A stretch of 64,000 nucleotides of DNA, taken from contig CABSDC010000001.1 in the NCBI GenBank assembly GCA_902476295.1, positions 1 through 64,000 of the forward strand, in the 5' to 3' direction. The first letter of the stretch is position 1. Every line of letters starts with the position of its first letter. Positions 1-8,167 of this stretch are shown here, in pieces. The stretch is from SFTJ01 sp905210415. Its GTDB lineage: Bacteria > Bacteroidota > Bacteroidia > Bacteroidales > Muribaculaceae. The notes under the pieces were generated by a model. That model saw only the letters and a list, made by a program, of their open reading frames with translations, did not search any database and was not told the DNA's origin. The position numbers were made by a program, and so were the translations under genes.

Positions 1-34
1 GACCATAATCACTTCATATGCCATCTTATTTTTG

Positions 35-56
35 GGGACATTTACTGAATGTCCCT
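35..56 (+). terminator. hairpin, possible terminator of a gene left of the window
   Basis: GGGACATT and AATGTCCC form a perfect 8-bp stem around a 5-base loop, followed on the + strand by TAATTATTTT. This fits an intrinsic terminator for a rightward gene ending before the window, although the U-tract is imperfect. Confidence 0.4.
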
Positions 57-64
57 AATTATTT

Positions 65-353
65 TACCTTTGCAATGAGTTACTTGAAATGCAAATCAAG
101 GCAGAACTCTGCAAATGGCACTGTTGCCAAGTCATTACCTCAAAATTGGGTAATTCTCCCAAGGTCCTTTGTATAAGGAACTAACAAAGGTATTCCAAAA
201 ATTACAGAAAATCTTTGGAATAATAGAGAAATGAGGTTGAAATGTGTCCCGATAATCTTATATGGCAAACGGGTGAGGCTTTTGGACATTTTCCTACAGG
301 CGGGTGTGTTGCTGATGGATGGGGATAAACCCAAATCGGGCATTAGGACGTAA
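65..353 (+). other. promoter-like box followed by an interrupted reading frame
   Basis: TACCTTTG at 65-72 matches the Bacteroidetes -7 box. From the ATG at 75 one frame reads 33 codons, meets a TAA at 174-176, then stays open to the TAA at 351-353, whose last codons lie in the first direct repeat. The translation matches no family I recognise. It could be a decayed short gene or element end, or chance. A 67-codon frame on the other strand (140-343) is equally unconvincing. Otherwise I see nothing in 1-327. Confidence 0.2.
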
Positions 354-440
354 ATGTGGTGATTTTTCTACTGCTTGGGGTCTTTCGGCTTTTATAAGGT
401 ATCTATTGCTTGTTTTTAATTCGCAATAGCCTGCTATTAC
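328..440 (+). repeat. direct repeat, copy 1
   Basis: Begins AACCCAAATCGGGCATTAGG and ends with a CAATAG...CTATTACT segment. It aligns with 447-560 over its whole length with scattered substitutions and a few small indels (period 119). No convincing coding potential: in the frame starting AAC the two copies encode different peptides because of an indel. It may be a dispersed intergenic repeat or the relic of a small element. Confidence 0.75.
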
Positions 441-446
441 TTGTCT

Positions 447-560
447 AACCCAAATCAGTCATTAGAACGTAAATGTGAAGACTTTTTTCTACTGCTTGGA
501 GTCTTTCGTTTTTATAAGGCATCTTTTGTTTGTTTTTAACTCGCAATAGATTGCTATTAC
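447..560 (+). repeat. direct repeat, copy 2
   Basis: Second copy of the unit at 328-440, starting AACCCAAATCAGTCATTAGA. It shares the ACGTAAATGTG, CTACTGCTTGG, GTCTTTCG, TTTATAAGG, TTGTTTTTAA and TCGCAATAG blocks in the same order. Six bases separate the copies. Confidence 0.75.
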
Positions 561-613
561 TCATTAAAATCAATCAAAATCTGCTCTTCTAAAACTCCGA
601 AACCCTGCCAAGC

Positions 614-633
614 CCTAATGCCCGAATTGGGTT
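614..633 (-). repeat. inverted copy of the repeat start
   Basis: Read on the - strand this is AACCCAATTCGGGCATTAGG, identical to 328-347 except for one base. The whole repeat block (328-633) is therefore bounded by near-perfect 20-base inverted repeats, as in a MITE or insertion-sequence remnant. No clear target-site duplication is visible outside them. Confidence 0.65.
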
Positions 634-639
634 AAAAGA

Positions 640-677
640 AATGCTCTGGCAAGGGGCTGAGCCTTTGCCAGAGCATT
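640..677 (-). terminator. intrinsic terminator of the lpxD-lpxC/fabZ-lpxA operon
   Basis: A perfect 13-bp stem (640-652 with 665-677, AATGCTCTGGCAA), extended inward by GC pairs, is followed on the - strand by TTCTTTTAA. It lies 31 bases past the lpxA stop codon, in the right orientation to end that operon. Confidence 0.85.
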
Positions 678-708
678 GGTGTGTATTGGGTTTATCAGTG
701 GTGATAAA

Positions 709-1488
709 TCAGTTTACTGCGCGCACGATGCCACGAGCTGAGGTGCGTATGAAATCAACGATGAGATCGCGTTCGGCGCTTGGTTGTGTTTCTTCCAAAA
801 TGCGATTGATGGCTTCGCTGTTGTGCAAGTCGGAGAAATAGATGTAACGATAGGTTTCTTGTATTCTTCCGAGTTGCTCTGGGGTGAAACCACGGCGACG
901 AAGACCAACCACGTTGATGCCGATATAAGAAATCGGTTCGCGTCCAACCATTGCGTAAGGAGGAATGTCTTTATTGACGTGTGATCCGCCTTGCAGCATG
1001 ATGTGCTGTCCGATGTGAGTGAATTGGTGAACGAGTGTGCCACCGCCAATCACAGCATAGTCTTCGATTTCCACTTCGCCGGCAATTTGGCAAGCGTTAG
1101 ACATGATGATGTTGTTGTGCAGGTAGCAGTCGTGAGCCACGTGGCAGTAAGCCATGATGAGGCAGTTGTTGCCAATCACGGTCTTGCCCTTAGATGCGGT
1201 GCCACGGTTGATGGTTGCAAATTCGCGAATCACGGTGTTGTCGCCAATAATGGCAAGTGTTTTTTCGCCCTTAAACTTGAGGTCTTGTGGCACACCGCCA
1301 ATCACTGCGCTTGAGTGAATGCGGCAGTTGCGACCGATGCGAGAACCGTTGAGAATCACGGCTCCGCTGTGGATTTCTGTACCTTCGCCAATTTCAACAT
1401 CTGCTTCGATGGTGACGAATGGACCGATTTTCACGTTATCGGCGATTTTTGCATCTGGATGGATGTATGAAAGGTTGTGTTGTTCCAT
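709..1488 (-). CDS. lpxA: acyl-ACP--UDP-N-acetylglucosamine O-acyltransferase LpxA
   Basis: Cytoplasmic enzyme of the first step of lipid A synthesis: it moves a 3-hydroxyacyl chain from ACP to the 3-OH of UDP-GlcNAc. The 259 residues match the family length. Residues 1-190 are isoleucine-patch hexapeptide repeats forming a left-handed beta helix; the AHD motif at 118-120 carries the presumed catalytic base His119, and HQFTHIG and the PPYAMV region follow as in the family. The C-terminal 70 residues are helical. It is the last gene of lpxD-lpxC/fabZ-lpxA, 33 bases after lpxC/fabZ and just before a strong terminator. The ATG start gives the usual short N-terminus. Confidence 0.96.
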   Translation of the reverse strand: MEQHNLSYIHPDAKIADNVKIGPFVTIEADVEIGEGTEIHSGAVILNGSRIGRNCRIHSSAVIGGVPQDLKFKGEKTLAIIGDNTVIREFATINRGTASKGKTVIGNNCLIMAYCHVAHDCYLHNNIIMSNACQIAGEVEIEDYAVIGGGTLVHQFTHIGQHIMLQGGSHVNKDIPPYAMVGREPISYIGINVVGLRRRGFTPEQLGRIQETYRYIYFSDLHNSEAINRILEETQPSAERDLIVDFIRTSARGIVRAVN

Positions 1489-1521
1489 TATAAAACTTTG
1501 TTTATCAGGTGGAGTAAATCG

Positions 1522-2904
1522 TTATTTGTTTTTGATAATTTGTGCCATAAATTCTGCTTCCGACACGATTTTCTCACCTACGAAAGCATAACCCTTCATT
1601 GTGGCAACCCCGCGACGGATTTCGCCGACCAATTGGAGGTGGAAAATGAGAGTGTCGCCAGGAACTACCTTTTGACGGAACTTCACGTTGTCGATCTTCA
1701 TGAAGTAGGTAGAATAGCGTTCTGGTTCGTCAACGAGGTTGAGCACCAACAATCCACCCACTTGTGCCATAGCTTCTACTTGAAGTACGCCAGGCATAAC
1801 TGGTTCGGTAGGGAAGTGACCTTGGAAGAAAGGCTCGTTTTGAGTCATATTCTTCAAACCTACGATGTGAGTGTCGCCCACTTCAATCACCTTGTCGACC
1901 AACAAGAATGGGTAGCGGTGAGGAAGGAGTTGGCGAATGCGGTTGATGTCCATCACAGGCACTGCATTAGGGTTGTAGATAGGCGCTTGAACATCTTGGC
2001 GCTTGATTTCGCGGCGAATCTTCTTAGAGAAAGTGGTGTTGAGAGTGTGACCTGGCTTAGTGGCGATGATGCGGCCCTTCATAGGACGTCCGATGAGGGC
2101 GATGTCGCCAATCACGTCGAGCAATTTGTGACGAGCAGGTTCGTTAGGGAATACGAGAGGTTTGTTGTTGAGGTAGCCAAGGTTAGAAACTTCAACGGTA
2201 GGAACACCCATAAGGGTTGAAATCTTGTTGAGTGCCTCTTGGCTCATTGGTTGGTCGTAGATTACGATAGCGTTGTCGAGGTCGCCGCCCTTGATGAGGT
2301 TGGCATTGAGAAGGGGTTCGACTTCGCGAACAAACACGAAAGTGCGGCTTGCAGCGATTTCCTTTTTGAAGCCCTTCATCGAAGTCAAAGAAGCGAATTG
2401 GTTTTGCAGAATAGGCGAGTCGAATTCGATCATTGTGTCGATAGAGAAGTCTTCGTCAGGGAGAACGATGAGCGAAGACCCAGTCTTTTCGTCAACTACC
2501 TCGATTTTCTGCTTAACGATATAGTAATCTTTTTCGATTTCTTGTTCTACGATGCCCACTTTTTCGATTTTCTCAGCGTATTCGATAGCGCTACCGTCGA
2601 GGATAGGAAGTTCTGGAGCATTAAGCGAGATGATACAGTTGTCGATTCCGGCAGCGTAAAGGGCAGCAAGAGCGTGCTCGATGGTGCTAACGCGGAATGT
2701 GCTATTGCCGATAACTGTGCCACGGGCAGTTTCTATGACGTTTTCGGCTACAGCCAAGATAGTAGGTTCGCCTTCAAGGTCAATACGCTTGAATACGTAA
2801 CCGGTGTTTTCTGGAGCAGGGCTGAATGTGGCTTCAATCTGCAAACCAGTGTGAAGGCCTTTTCCACTGACATGAAATTCGCCTTTCAAAGTGCATTGTT
2901 TCAT
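1522..2904 (-). CDS. lpxC/fabZ: bifunctional UDP-3-O-acyl-GlcNAc deacetylase / 3-hydroxyacyl-ACP dehydratase (LpxC-FabZ fusion)
   Basis: A 460-residue fusion joining the committed step of lipid A synthesis to fatty-acid dehydration. Residues 1-305 are LpxC: the zinc site is visible as His77 (STIEHALAAL), His259 and Asp263 (HKLLDVIGDIAL). Residues 313-460 are FabZ: LPHRYPFLLVDKV with catalytic His329, and GHFPTEPVMPGV followed by Glu377. This fusion is a known Bacteroidetes trait and balances use of the shared 3-hydroxyacyl-ACP pool. It sits between lpxD and lpxA with short gaps (18 and 33 bases), so the three are very probably one transcript. All key residues of both domains are present. Confidence 0.96.
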   Translation of the reverse strand: MKQCTLKGEFHVSGKGLHTGLQIEATFSPAPENTGYVFKRIDLEGEPTILAVAENVIETARGTVIGNSTFRVSTIEHALAALYAAGIDNCIISLNAPELPILDGSAIEYAEKIEKVGIVEQEIEKDYYIVKQKIEVVDEKTGSSLIVLPDEDFSIDTMIEFDSPILQNQFASLTSMKGFKKEIAASRTFVFVREVEPLLNANLIKGGDLDNAIVIYDQPMSQEALNKISTLMGVPTVEVSNLGYLNNKPLVFPNEPARHKLLDVIGDIALIGRPMKGRIIATKPGHTLNTTFSKKIRREIKRQDVQAPIYNPNAVPVMDINRIRQLLPHRYPFLLVDKVIEVGDTHIVGLKNMTQNEPFFQGHFPTEPVMPGVLQVEAMAQVGGLLVLNLVDEPERYSTYFMKIDNVKFRQKVVPGDTLIFHLQLVGEIRRGVATMKGYAFVGEKIVSEAEFMAQIIKNK

Positions 2905-2922
2905 ATATTTTGGAGATTTTAT

Positions 2923-3957
2923 TTATTTTGTTTTCAGTGAATCGATCTCTTTTTTCAATTTCTTGATGTCGTTTGCCATCTCAGGTAGACGCTTGAAGTA
3001 AACTTGTTGGCGAGCAAAATCAAGAGCGTTTACCACAGGCGAACCGATGACACGCAAGCCCGAACCGAGGTTGTTAGGGATGCCCGATTGAGCGCCGATG
3101 CCGTTGTTGTCGCCGATGGTGATGTGTCCGGCGATGCCCACTTGACCGCCAAACATGTTGTTTTTGCCAATCTTAGTGGAACCTGCGATGCCTGTTTGTG
3201 CTGCCATCACAGTGTTTTCTCCGATTTCCACATTGTGGCCCACTTGGATGAGGTTGTCGAGTTTCACGCCGTGGCGAATGACAGTGCTGCCCATAGTAGC
3301 ACGGTCGAGGGTGGTGTTTGCACCAATCTCCACGTTGTCTTCGATAACCACGTTGCCCACTTGTGAAATCTTGATGAAGTCGCCATTGTGAGGGGCGAAA
3401 CCAAATCCGTCGCTACCAATCACCACACCTGCATGGATGATGCAGTTGTCGCCGATTTTACAGCCGTGATAGATGCGGCAGCCAGGGTAAAGGGTCACGT
3501 TCTCGCCGATGGTGACGTTGTCGCCAACATAAGCCTGTGGATAGATTTGTGCGCCTTTGCCTATTTTCACACCTTTGCCAATGTAGGCGAAAGCTCCGAG
3601 ATAGATGTCTTCAGGGAGTGCTACGCCCTCAGAAACATAAGAAGGTTGCTCGATGCCCTTTTTGCGAGGGTTGAGCGATTCTTGCAACATGTTTAGCAAA
3701 ATGGCGAGGGTGGAGTAAGGGTCTTCTACTCTGATGAGAGTGGCTTTGATAGGATGTTCGGCCACAAAATCGTTGTGCACGAGCACAGCCGAAGCTTGAG
3801 TAGAGTAGATAAAATGGGTATATTTAGGGTTTGCGAGGAAGGTAAGGCTTCCTTCGTGCGCTTCTTCGATTTTGGAGTAAGTATTAATCTTTACGTGTTC
3901 GTCACCATCTACGGTGCCGTGAACTAGTTCTGCTAATTGCTTTGCTGTTAATTCCAT
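2923..3957 (-). CDS. lpxD: UDP-3-O-(3-hydroxyacyl)glucosamine N-acyltransferase LpxD
   Basis: Third lipid A enzyme, adding the N-linked hydroxyacyl chain after LpxC. From the ATG at 3957 (MELTAKQLAEL) it is 344 residues, the normal LpxD length: an N-terminal uridine-binding domain (about 1-100), a left-handed beta helix of hexapeptide repeats (about 105-310) containing IQVGHNVEIGEN with the presumed catalytic His, and a C-terminal helix. The frame stays open to 4122, but that extension crosses the promoter box at 3988-3995, so I reject it; an ATG at 3969 adding four residues is possible. First gene of the lpxD-lpxC/fabZ-lpxA operon. Confidence 0.95.
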   Translation of the reverse strand: MELTAKQLAELVHGTVDGDEHVKINTYSKIEEAHEGSLTFLANPKYTHFIYSTQASAVLVHNDFVAEHPIKATLIRVEDPYSTLAILLNMLQESLNPRKKGIEQPSYVSEGVALPEDIYLGAFAYIGKGVKIGKGAQIYPQAYVGDNVTIGENVTLYPGCRIYHGCKIGDNCIIHAGVVIGSDGFGFAPHNGDFIKISQVGNVVIEDNVEIGANTTLDRATMGSTVIRHGVKLDNLIQVGHNVEIGENTVMAAQTGIAGSTKIGKNNMFGGQVGIAGHITIGDNNGIGAQSGIPNNLGSGLRVIGSPVVNALDFARQQVYFKRLPEMANDIKKLKKEIDSLKTK

Positions 3958-3987
3958 TAAATAATGCATTTTTTTAGATATCGGATG

Positions 3988-3995
3988 CAAAGGTA
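3988..3995 (-). promoter_or_regulatory. -7 promoter box of the lpxD operon
   Basis: TACCTTTG on the - strand matches TAnnTTTG and lies 30 bases before the lpxD ATG. The -33 element is weak (TTA-like). Confidence 0.7.
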
Positions 3996-4084
3996 CGAAA
4001 AATGAATGGGTTAATCTCCTCTTTTTGCTAATATTATGTGAGAATATCACAGATTTGTTACAAAAATGTGGTGAAAACAAGAAA

Positions 4085-4120
4085 GACTGCATCAAAAAGT
4101 GGAATTTTTGTGGTGCAGTC
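4085..4120 (-). terminator. terminator after tyrA
   Basis: GACTGCA (4085-4091) pairs with TGCAGTC (4114-4120), with an inner A5/T5 pairing. On the - strand the stem is followed by TTTCTTGTTTT. It separates the aromatic operon from the lpxD promoter. Confidence 0.6.
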
Positions 4121-4153
4121 ATCGTAATTATTAATGTTGCGATAAGCGAGCAG

Positions 4154-4927
4154 TTATTTGATATTCTCGCGCACTTCGTCGAGAAATGCTTTCATTGCCG
4201 CGCTGTCTTTTGCGTCGATAATTGATTGCAAGCGTGTGAGTTGATCTTTGATTTTGTTGAGTTGCTCGTTGGTGCGAGGGTTGAATAAAATCTCTTGCAG
4301 AAGGAAGTCGTCTTCCGACATCAGTCCGCGAGCAATGGCCATGTGGCGCTTGAATGTGGTGCCTGGAGCATCCTGGTGCTTCATCACACTGCCAAACACG
4401 AGGGTGCTGGCAAATGGAATTGACAAAGAAAACGCTATGGTCTCGTCGTGCTCGTCGAAGGTGTACTCAAAGATATTGAGGTGCAACTGGTTGTAGAGGT
4501 CTTTGAAAAACACCTTGCCGAGGTGGTCGCTCTGTGAGATGATGATAGCATTCTCGCTCGATAGATTGTTGAGGGAGGCAAAGGTGGGTCCGAACATTGG
4601 GTGCGTACTCACGAAAGGATGTCCGCAAGAGGCATAAAATTCGGGCAACCCGTTTTTCACCGAAGCGATGTCGCTGATGATGCAGCTGCTTGGCAGGTAA
4701 GGCATCACTTTATGGAATGCATCGATGGTATATTTCACTGTCACGGCATTGATGAGCAATTCTGGCTCAAATGCTTTGATCTCGTCGTAGGTGGTGAATC
4801 GTTGCGCATTGAAAGTGAAGCGCAGTTTCTGTATGTCTGTGTCGAAGATAGCCACTTCATGGTTGAAACTCAGCACGTCGCAGAAAAACGATCCCATTTT
4901 GCCTGCGCCTAAAATAAGTATTTTCAT
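4154..4927 (-). CDS. tyrA: prephenate dehydrogenase
   Basis: NAD(P)-dependent conversion of prephenate to 4-hydroxyphenylpyruvate, the branch to tyrosine. It has 257 residues with an N-terminal Rossmann fold starting LILGAGKMGSFF, then STHPMFGPT around residue 105, typical of the prephenate site, and an all-helical C-terminal half. No ACT regulatory domain is present, so feedback by tyrosine must come from elsewhere, in line with the leader-peptide control proposed upstream. Last gene of pheA-aminotransferase-DAHPS/CM-tyrA, 29 bases after the DAHPS/CM gene. Its short length agrees with Bacteroidales homologues. Confidence 0.9.
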   Translation of the reverse strand: MKILILGAGKMGSFFCDVLSFNHEVAIFDTDIQKLRFTFNAQRFTTYDEIKAFEPELLINAVTVKYTIDAFHKVMPYLPSSCIISDIASVKNGLPEFYASCGHPFVSTHPMFGPTFASLNNLSSENAIIISQSDHLGKVFFKDLYNQLHLNIFEYTFDEHDETIAFSLSIPFASTLVFGSVMKHQDAPGTTFKRHMAIARGLMSEDDFLLQEILFNPRTNEQLNKIKDQLTRLQSIIDAKDSAAMKAFLDEVRENIK

Positions 4928-4956
4928 AATCTTAAGTTTGATGATTGCGTGTGAGA

Positions 4957-6033
4957 TTATTTAGCACGATTGTTGAGCACTTCAATCTGTTGACGCACCG
5001 ATTCGCCGTGGATTGCTTCGAGCACTTCCTTCATAAACTCGCCGTCCATGCCCATTTCTTCGGCAAGCTTGATGCGGTTGTTGAGGATGGTGTCGTAGCG
5101 AGCCGCTTGCACCACTGGCATGCTGTGCTCTTTTTTGTATTGACCGATTTCGCGCGACACTTGCATACGCTTGTTGAGAATTTCGAGCAATTCGTTGTCG
5201 ATGCGGTCGATTTGCTGACGCAGCAGTGTGAGGTTTTCGGTGGTTTGTGTAGTTTCGCGAATCACGAGAGTATTGAGGATGAAATTAAGAACTTCAGGTG
5301 TGATTTGTTGGCTCTTGTCGCTCCAAGCGCAGTCGGGCTCGCAGTGGCTTTCTACAATAAGTCCGTCGAAGCCAAGGTCCATTGCTTCTTGAGAAAGCGG
5401 AGCCACCAATTCGCGTTTTCCGCCCATGTGCGAAGGGTCGGTGAAAATCTGCATTTGTGGAATGCGACGGCGCAACTCAATGGCGATATGCCACTGAGGC
5501 ACATTGCGATAGAGATGTTTGCCGTAGGTGCTAAATCCGCGGTGTATTGCACCGAGGTGGCGTATTCCGGCGTTGTAGAGGCGTTGCAAGGCGCCTATCC
5601 ATAATTCTATATCAGGATTAACTGGGTTTTTTACAAGAACATTCACTTCGGGATGGTCCTTGAGTGCATCGGCGATCTCCTGCATGGCAAATGGGTTGGC
5701 AGAAGTGCGTGCCCCAATCCAAAGGATGTCTACATTGGCGTTTAGCGCAGCTTCAACGTGAGCCACTGTTGCCACTTCGGTGGCGTTGGCCATTCCGGTT
5801 TCTTCCTTCACGCGTTTGAGCCATTCAAGGCCGGGCTCGCCCACGCCCTCAAAGCCGCCTGGCTTGGTGCGAGGTTTCCAAATGCCGGCACGGAATATCT
5901 TTATGCCAAATGAAGCAAGTTCTTTGGCGGTAGTCATCACTTGTTCTTCAGTCTCGGCGCTGCATGGTCCAGCGATTACGACTGGTTTTTTAGGGTTTAG
6001 TCCCTCTATTGATATAGGCATTAAATCTTTCAT
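4957..6033 (-). CDS. bifunctional 3-deoxy-7-phosphoheptulonate synthase / chorismate mutase
   Basis: Fuses the first shikimate-pathway enzyme with the chorismate mutase that commits flux to Phe and Tyr. From the ATG at 6033 (MKDLMPISIEG) it has 358 residues. About 14-262 is a KDO8P-synthase-type DAHP synthase barrel (VIAGPCSAE, FRAGIWKPRT, GAIHRGFSTYG, DPSHMGGKR); about 270-355 is an AroQ chorismate mutase (LRQQIDRIDNELLEILNKRM, then IGQYKKEH). The frame opens earlier (6123), but that part overlaps the upstream aminotransferase and lacks homology, so the later start is chosen. This DAHPS-then-mutase order is known in Bacteroidetes. It lies in an operon with pheA, the aminotransferase and tyrA. 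Confidence 0.94.
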   Translation of the reverse strand: MKDLMPISIEGLNPKKPVVIAGPCSAETEEQVMTTAKELASFGIKIFRAGIWKPRTKPGGFEGVGEPGLEWLKRVKEETGMANATEVATVAHVEAALNANVDILWIGARTSANPFAMQEIADALKDHPEVNVLVKNPVNPDIELWIGALQRLYNAGIRHLGAIHRGFSTYGKHLYRNVPQWHIAIELRRRIPQMQIFTDPSHMGGKRELVAPLSQEAMDLGFDGLIVESHCEPDCAWSDKSQQITPEVLNFILNTLVIRETTQTTENLTLLRQQIDRIDNELLEILNKRMQVSREIGQYKKEHSMPVVQAARYDTILNNRIKLAEEMGMDGEFMKEVLEAIHGESVRQQIEVLNNRAK

Positions 6034-6059
6034 AACGCTATGTGTGTATGTGGTTGATG

Positions 6060-7253
6060 TTATTTGTTCATTAATTTCTTTATTCGGCAAAGAGCCTCTT
6101 GCATTTTTTCGTCTTTCGCGCACAGCGAAATGCGAATGTATCGGTTGCCGTTTGAACCGAATATGAAGCCAGGGGTGACAAACACGTTAGCCTCGTAGAG
6201 CAGTTGGTCGGCAAGTTGTTCCGATCCTTCGTAGGAGTCGGGAATTCGTCCCCAGAGAAATAATCCACGTTGAGAGGAGTCGTAATGACAACCAATTGCT
6301 TCCATGATTTGTTCGGCAATCTTGCGACGAGATGCGTAAGTTTCGTTAAGCGTTTGATACCACGAGTCGTCGCAATGTAGGGCACGGGCGGCGGCGAGCA
6401 TCATAGGCTTGAACTGCCCCGAATCGATATTTGATTTCACTTTTAGTATCCATTCGATGAATTGTGGTTTGGCAGCAATCATGCCCATACGCCATCCTGG
6501 CATATTGTGAGATTTTGATAGTGAGTTCATCTCAATGGCAACGTCTTTAGCGCCCTCTACATCAAATATGCTTAGCGGTTTATCGTTAAGAATGAAACTA
6601 TAAGGGTTGTCGTTGACAATCACGATGCCATGCTTTTTGCCAAATTCCACAAGGCGCGAGAATAGCGACAGAGAAGCACATTTGCCGGTGGGCATGTGAG
6701 GATAGTTGACCCACATCAGCTTGATGCGATTGAGAGGAAGTCGTTCGAGGGCGTCGAAATCCGGTTCCCACCCAGTGTCCTCGCGAAGGTCGTAGGAGAA
6801 AATCTCTGCCTCGGCCAGTCGGCTCACCGAAGTGTAGGTAGGGTAGCCTGGGTTTGGCACAAGCACACCATCACCAGGGTTTACAAAAGTGAGAGTGGTG
6901 TGAAGAATACCCTCTTTTGACCCAATAAGAGGCTGTATCTCGGTGTCGGGATTGAGTGTGACGTGATAATATTTTTGATACCAATCGGCATAAGCTTTGC
7001 GCAATTCTGATAATCCCACATAAGGTTGATAGCCGTGAGTGTTTGGTTCTTCAGCTTGCTGGCAAAGGGTGTGGATAACCTCGGGGTGAGGAGGGCGATC
7101 AGGGCCGCCCACGCCCAATGAGATAATATCGTGTCCCTCAGCGTTGAGTTGAGCTACTTCACGCAATTTCTTCGAGAAATAATATTCTTTGACTGTGACC
7201 ACTCTATTGGCGGCAACAATTCTGTTAGTCGTTGTATTCTTCATATTCTCCAA
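6060..7253 (-). CDS. PLP-dependent class I aminotransferase (probably aromatic)
   Basis: Fold-type I aminotransferase of 397 residues with a substrate/PLP motif region at about 130-145 (PGDGVLVPNPGYPTY), NYPHMPTG near 183, and the Schiff-base lysine in SLSKSHNMPGWR (Lys247). Between pheA and the DAHPS/chorismate mutase gene it most likely transaminates phenylpyruvate and 4-hydroxyphenylpyruvate, the last step to Phe and Tyr; this is inferred from context, since the family also covers aspartate, alanine and diaminopimelate aminotransferases. The start at 7253 overlaps the end of pheA by 29 bases; an ATG at 7244 is also possible. The overlap suggests translational coupling. Confidence 0.88.
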   Translation of the reverse strand: MENMKNTTTNRIVAANRVVTVKEYYFSKKLREVAQLNAEGHDIISLGVGGPDRPPHPEVIHTLCQQAEEPNTHGYQPYVGLSELRKAYADWYQKYYHVTLNPDTEIQPLIGSKEGILHTTLTFVNPGDGVLVPNPGYPTYTSVSRLAEAEIFSYDLREDTGWEPDFDALERLPLNRIKLMWVNYPHMPTGKCASLSLFSRLVEFGKKHGIVIVNDNPYSFILNDKPLSIFDVEGAKDVAIEMNSLSKSHNMPGWRMGMIAAKPQFIEWILKVKSNIDSGQFKPMMLAAARALHCDDSWYQTLNETYASRRKIAEQIMEAIGCHYDSSQRGLFLWGRIPDSYEGSEQLADQLLYEANVFVTPGFIFGSNGNRYIRISLCAKDEKMQEALCRIKKLMNK

Positions 7254-8061
7254 GTATTTTAAAGTCGTTGATTAGCGGTCGCACAGCATCTAATGATTGG
7301 CGATAGCGATGATAATCACTGAAAGTGAGGTCGATATAGAATCTATATTCCCATTCGCGGCCTATGATGGGTAAAGACTGGATTTTAGTGAGATTCAGAT
7401 TGTAGAACGAGAATATTGTCAAGACTTTTGAAAGGCTCCCGTTTTCGTGCGGCAAAGTGAATGCGAGCGACGATTTGTTGATTTGTTTGCCTTTCTTGAG
7501 TTCGTTTGCGAAGTCGTTGTGAGCAATGATTAAGAAGCGAGTGAAATTTCGTTTGTTGGTCTGAATGTCCTCTGCAAGCACGTCGAGTCCATAGAGGTGA
7601 GCCGCATAGTTGCCACAGATGGCAGCTGTGCCCATTTGCTTGTTGGCGGCAATGTCTTTTGCGCAACCAGCGGTGTCGTAGCCCTCCACCATCTTCATTT
7701 GCGGGTGTTGCTTTAGGAAACTTTCGCATTGCATCAGTGCGATAGGGTGCGAAATCACTTCCTTTATGTCGCTGATTGATTGTCCAGGCAACGCCGCAAG
7801 AGATTGTGAGATATATTTCTTGTATTCACCGATGATGCTAAGGTCGCTCATGCGCAGTAGCTCGTGGTTTTGAAGCAGACTCCCGGCGATTGTGTTTTCA
7901 ATAGCAAGAGTGCCCAAAAGAGACGTGTCGCTATGCAACACGTTGAACATCTCGTCGAATGAGGCACAAGCAATGGTTTCGATTGCCTCGCCGTGGAAGT
8001 ATTCGTGAGCCGTTGCATCGTGGAAACATCCTGCTTCGCCTTGTATTGTTATTCTTTTCAT
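7225..8061 (-). CDS. pheA: prephenate dehydratase
   Basis: Converts prephenate to phenylpyruvate. The 278 residues start with the family's ITIQGEAGCFHDAT region, contain the catalytic Thr-Arg-Phe motif at 174-176 (NFTRFLI) and end in an ACT domain (about 195-275, SLAFTLPHENGSLSKVL), the usual phenylalanine sensor. No chorismate mutase domain is attached; that activity sits in the DAHPS fusion two genes downstream. First structural gene of the aromatic operon. The ATG at 8061 lies 17 bases after the T-tract of the attenuator hairpin (8078-8112), so its transcription should depend on antitermination. Confidence 0.95.
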   Translation of the reverse strand: MKRITIQGEAGCFHDATAHEYFHGEAIETIACASFDEMFNVLHSDTSLLGTLAIENTIAGSLLQNHELLRMSDLSIIGEYKKYISQSLAALPGQSISDIKEVISHPIALMQCESFLKQHPQMKMVEGYDTAGCAKDIAANKQMGTAAICGNYAAHLYGLDVLAEDIQTNKRNFTRFLIIAHNDFANELKKGKQINKSSLAFTLPHENGSLSKVLTIFSFYNLNLTKIQSLPIIGREWEYRFYIDLTFSDYHRYRQSLDAVRPLINDFKILGEYEEYND

Positions 8062-8077
8062 CTTGCTTATGGTAAAT

Positions 8078-8112
8078 AAAAAAGTCCCGTCACTGTAAAT
8101 CAGTGGCGGGAC
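8078..8112 (-). terminator. attenuator terminator hairpin upstream of pheA
   Basis: On the - strand GTCCCGCCACTG (8112-8101), loop ATTTA and CAGTGACGGGAC (8095-8084) form a 12-bp stem with one wobble pair, directly followed by six T (8083-8078). It lies between the aromatic leader peptide and the pheA start, so it would stop transcription before the structural genes unless its 5' arm is sequestered. Confidence 0.9.
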
Positions 8113-8166
8113 CGTATTTCGTTAATCATTCTCTCTTAAAACATATATACATATAAGTTACCCGCC
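8105..8166 (-). promoter_or_regulatory. proposed antiterminator pairing
   Basis: GGCGGG (- strand, 8166-8161) starts two bases after the leader-peptide stop codon and is exactly complementary to CCCGCC (8110-8105) in the 5' arm of the terminator. A ribosome finishing the leader would cover GGCGGG and let the terminator form; one stalled on Phe or Tyr codons would leave it free to open the terminator. The pairing is seen; the mechanism is inferred by analogy with enteric pheA attenuation. Confidence 0.7.
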
Positions 8167-8167
8167 T

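Noticed and set aside
140..343. 67-codon frame on the - strand
   Set aside because: No start context, no recognisable protein, and it begins inside the repeat block.
328..560. CRISPR array
   Set aside because: Only two long, imperfect repeats with a 6-base gap and no cas genes.
1477..2220. 247-codon frame on the + strand
   Set aside because: Entirely antisense to lpxC/fabZ, which has complete motifs; mirrored codon bias explains the open frame.
3958..4122. 55-residue N-terminal extension of lpxD
   Set aside because: It spans the -7 box at 3988-3995 and has no LpxD similarity.
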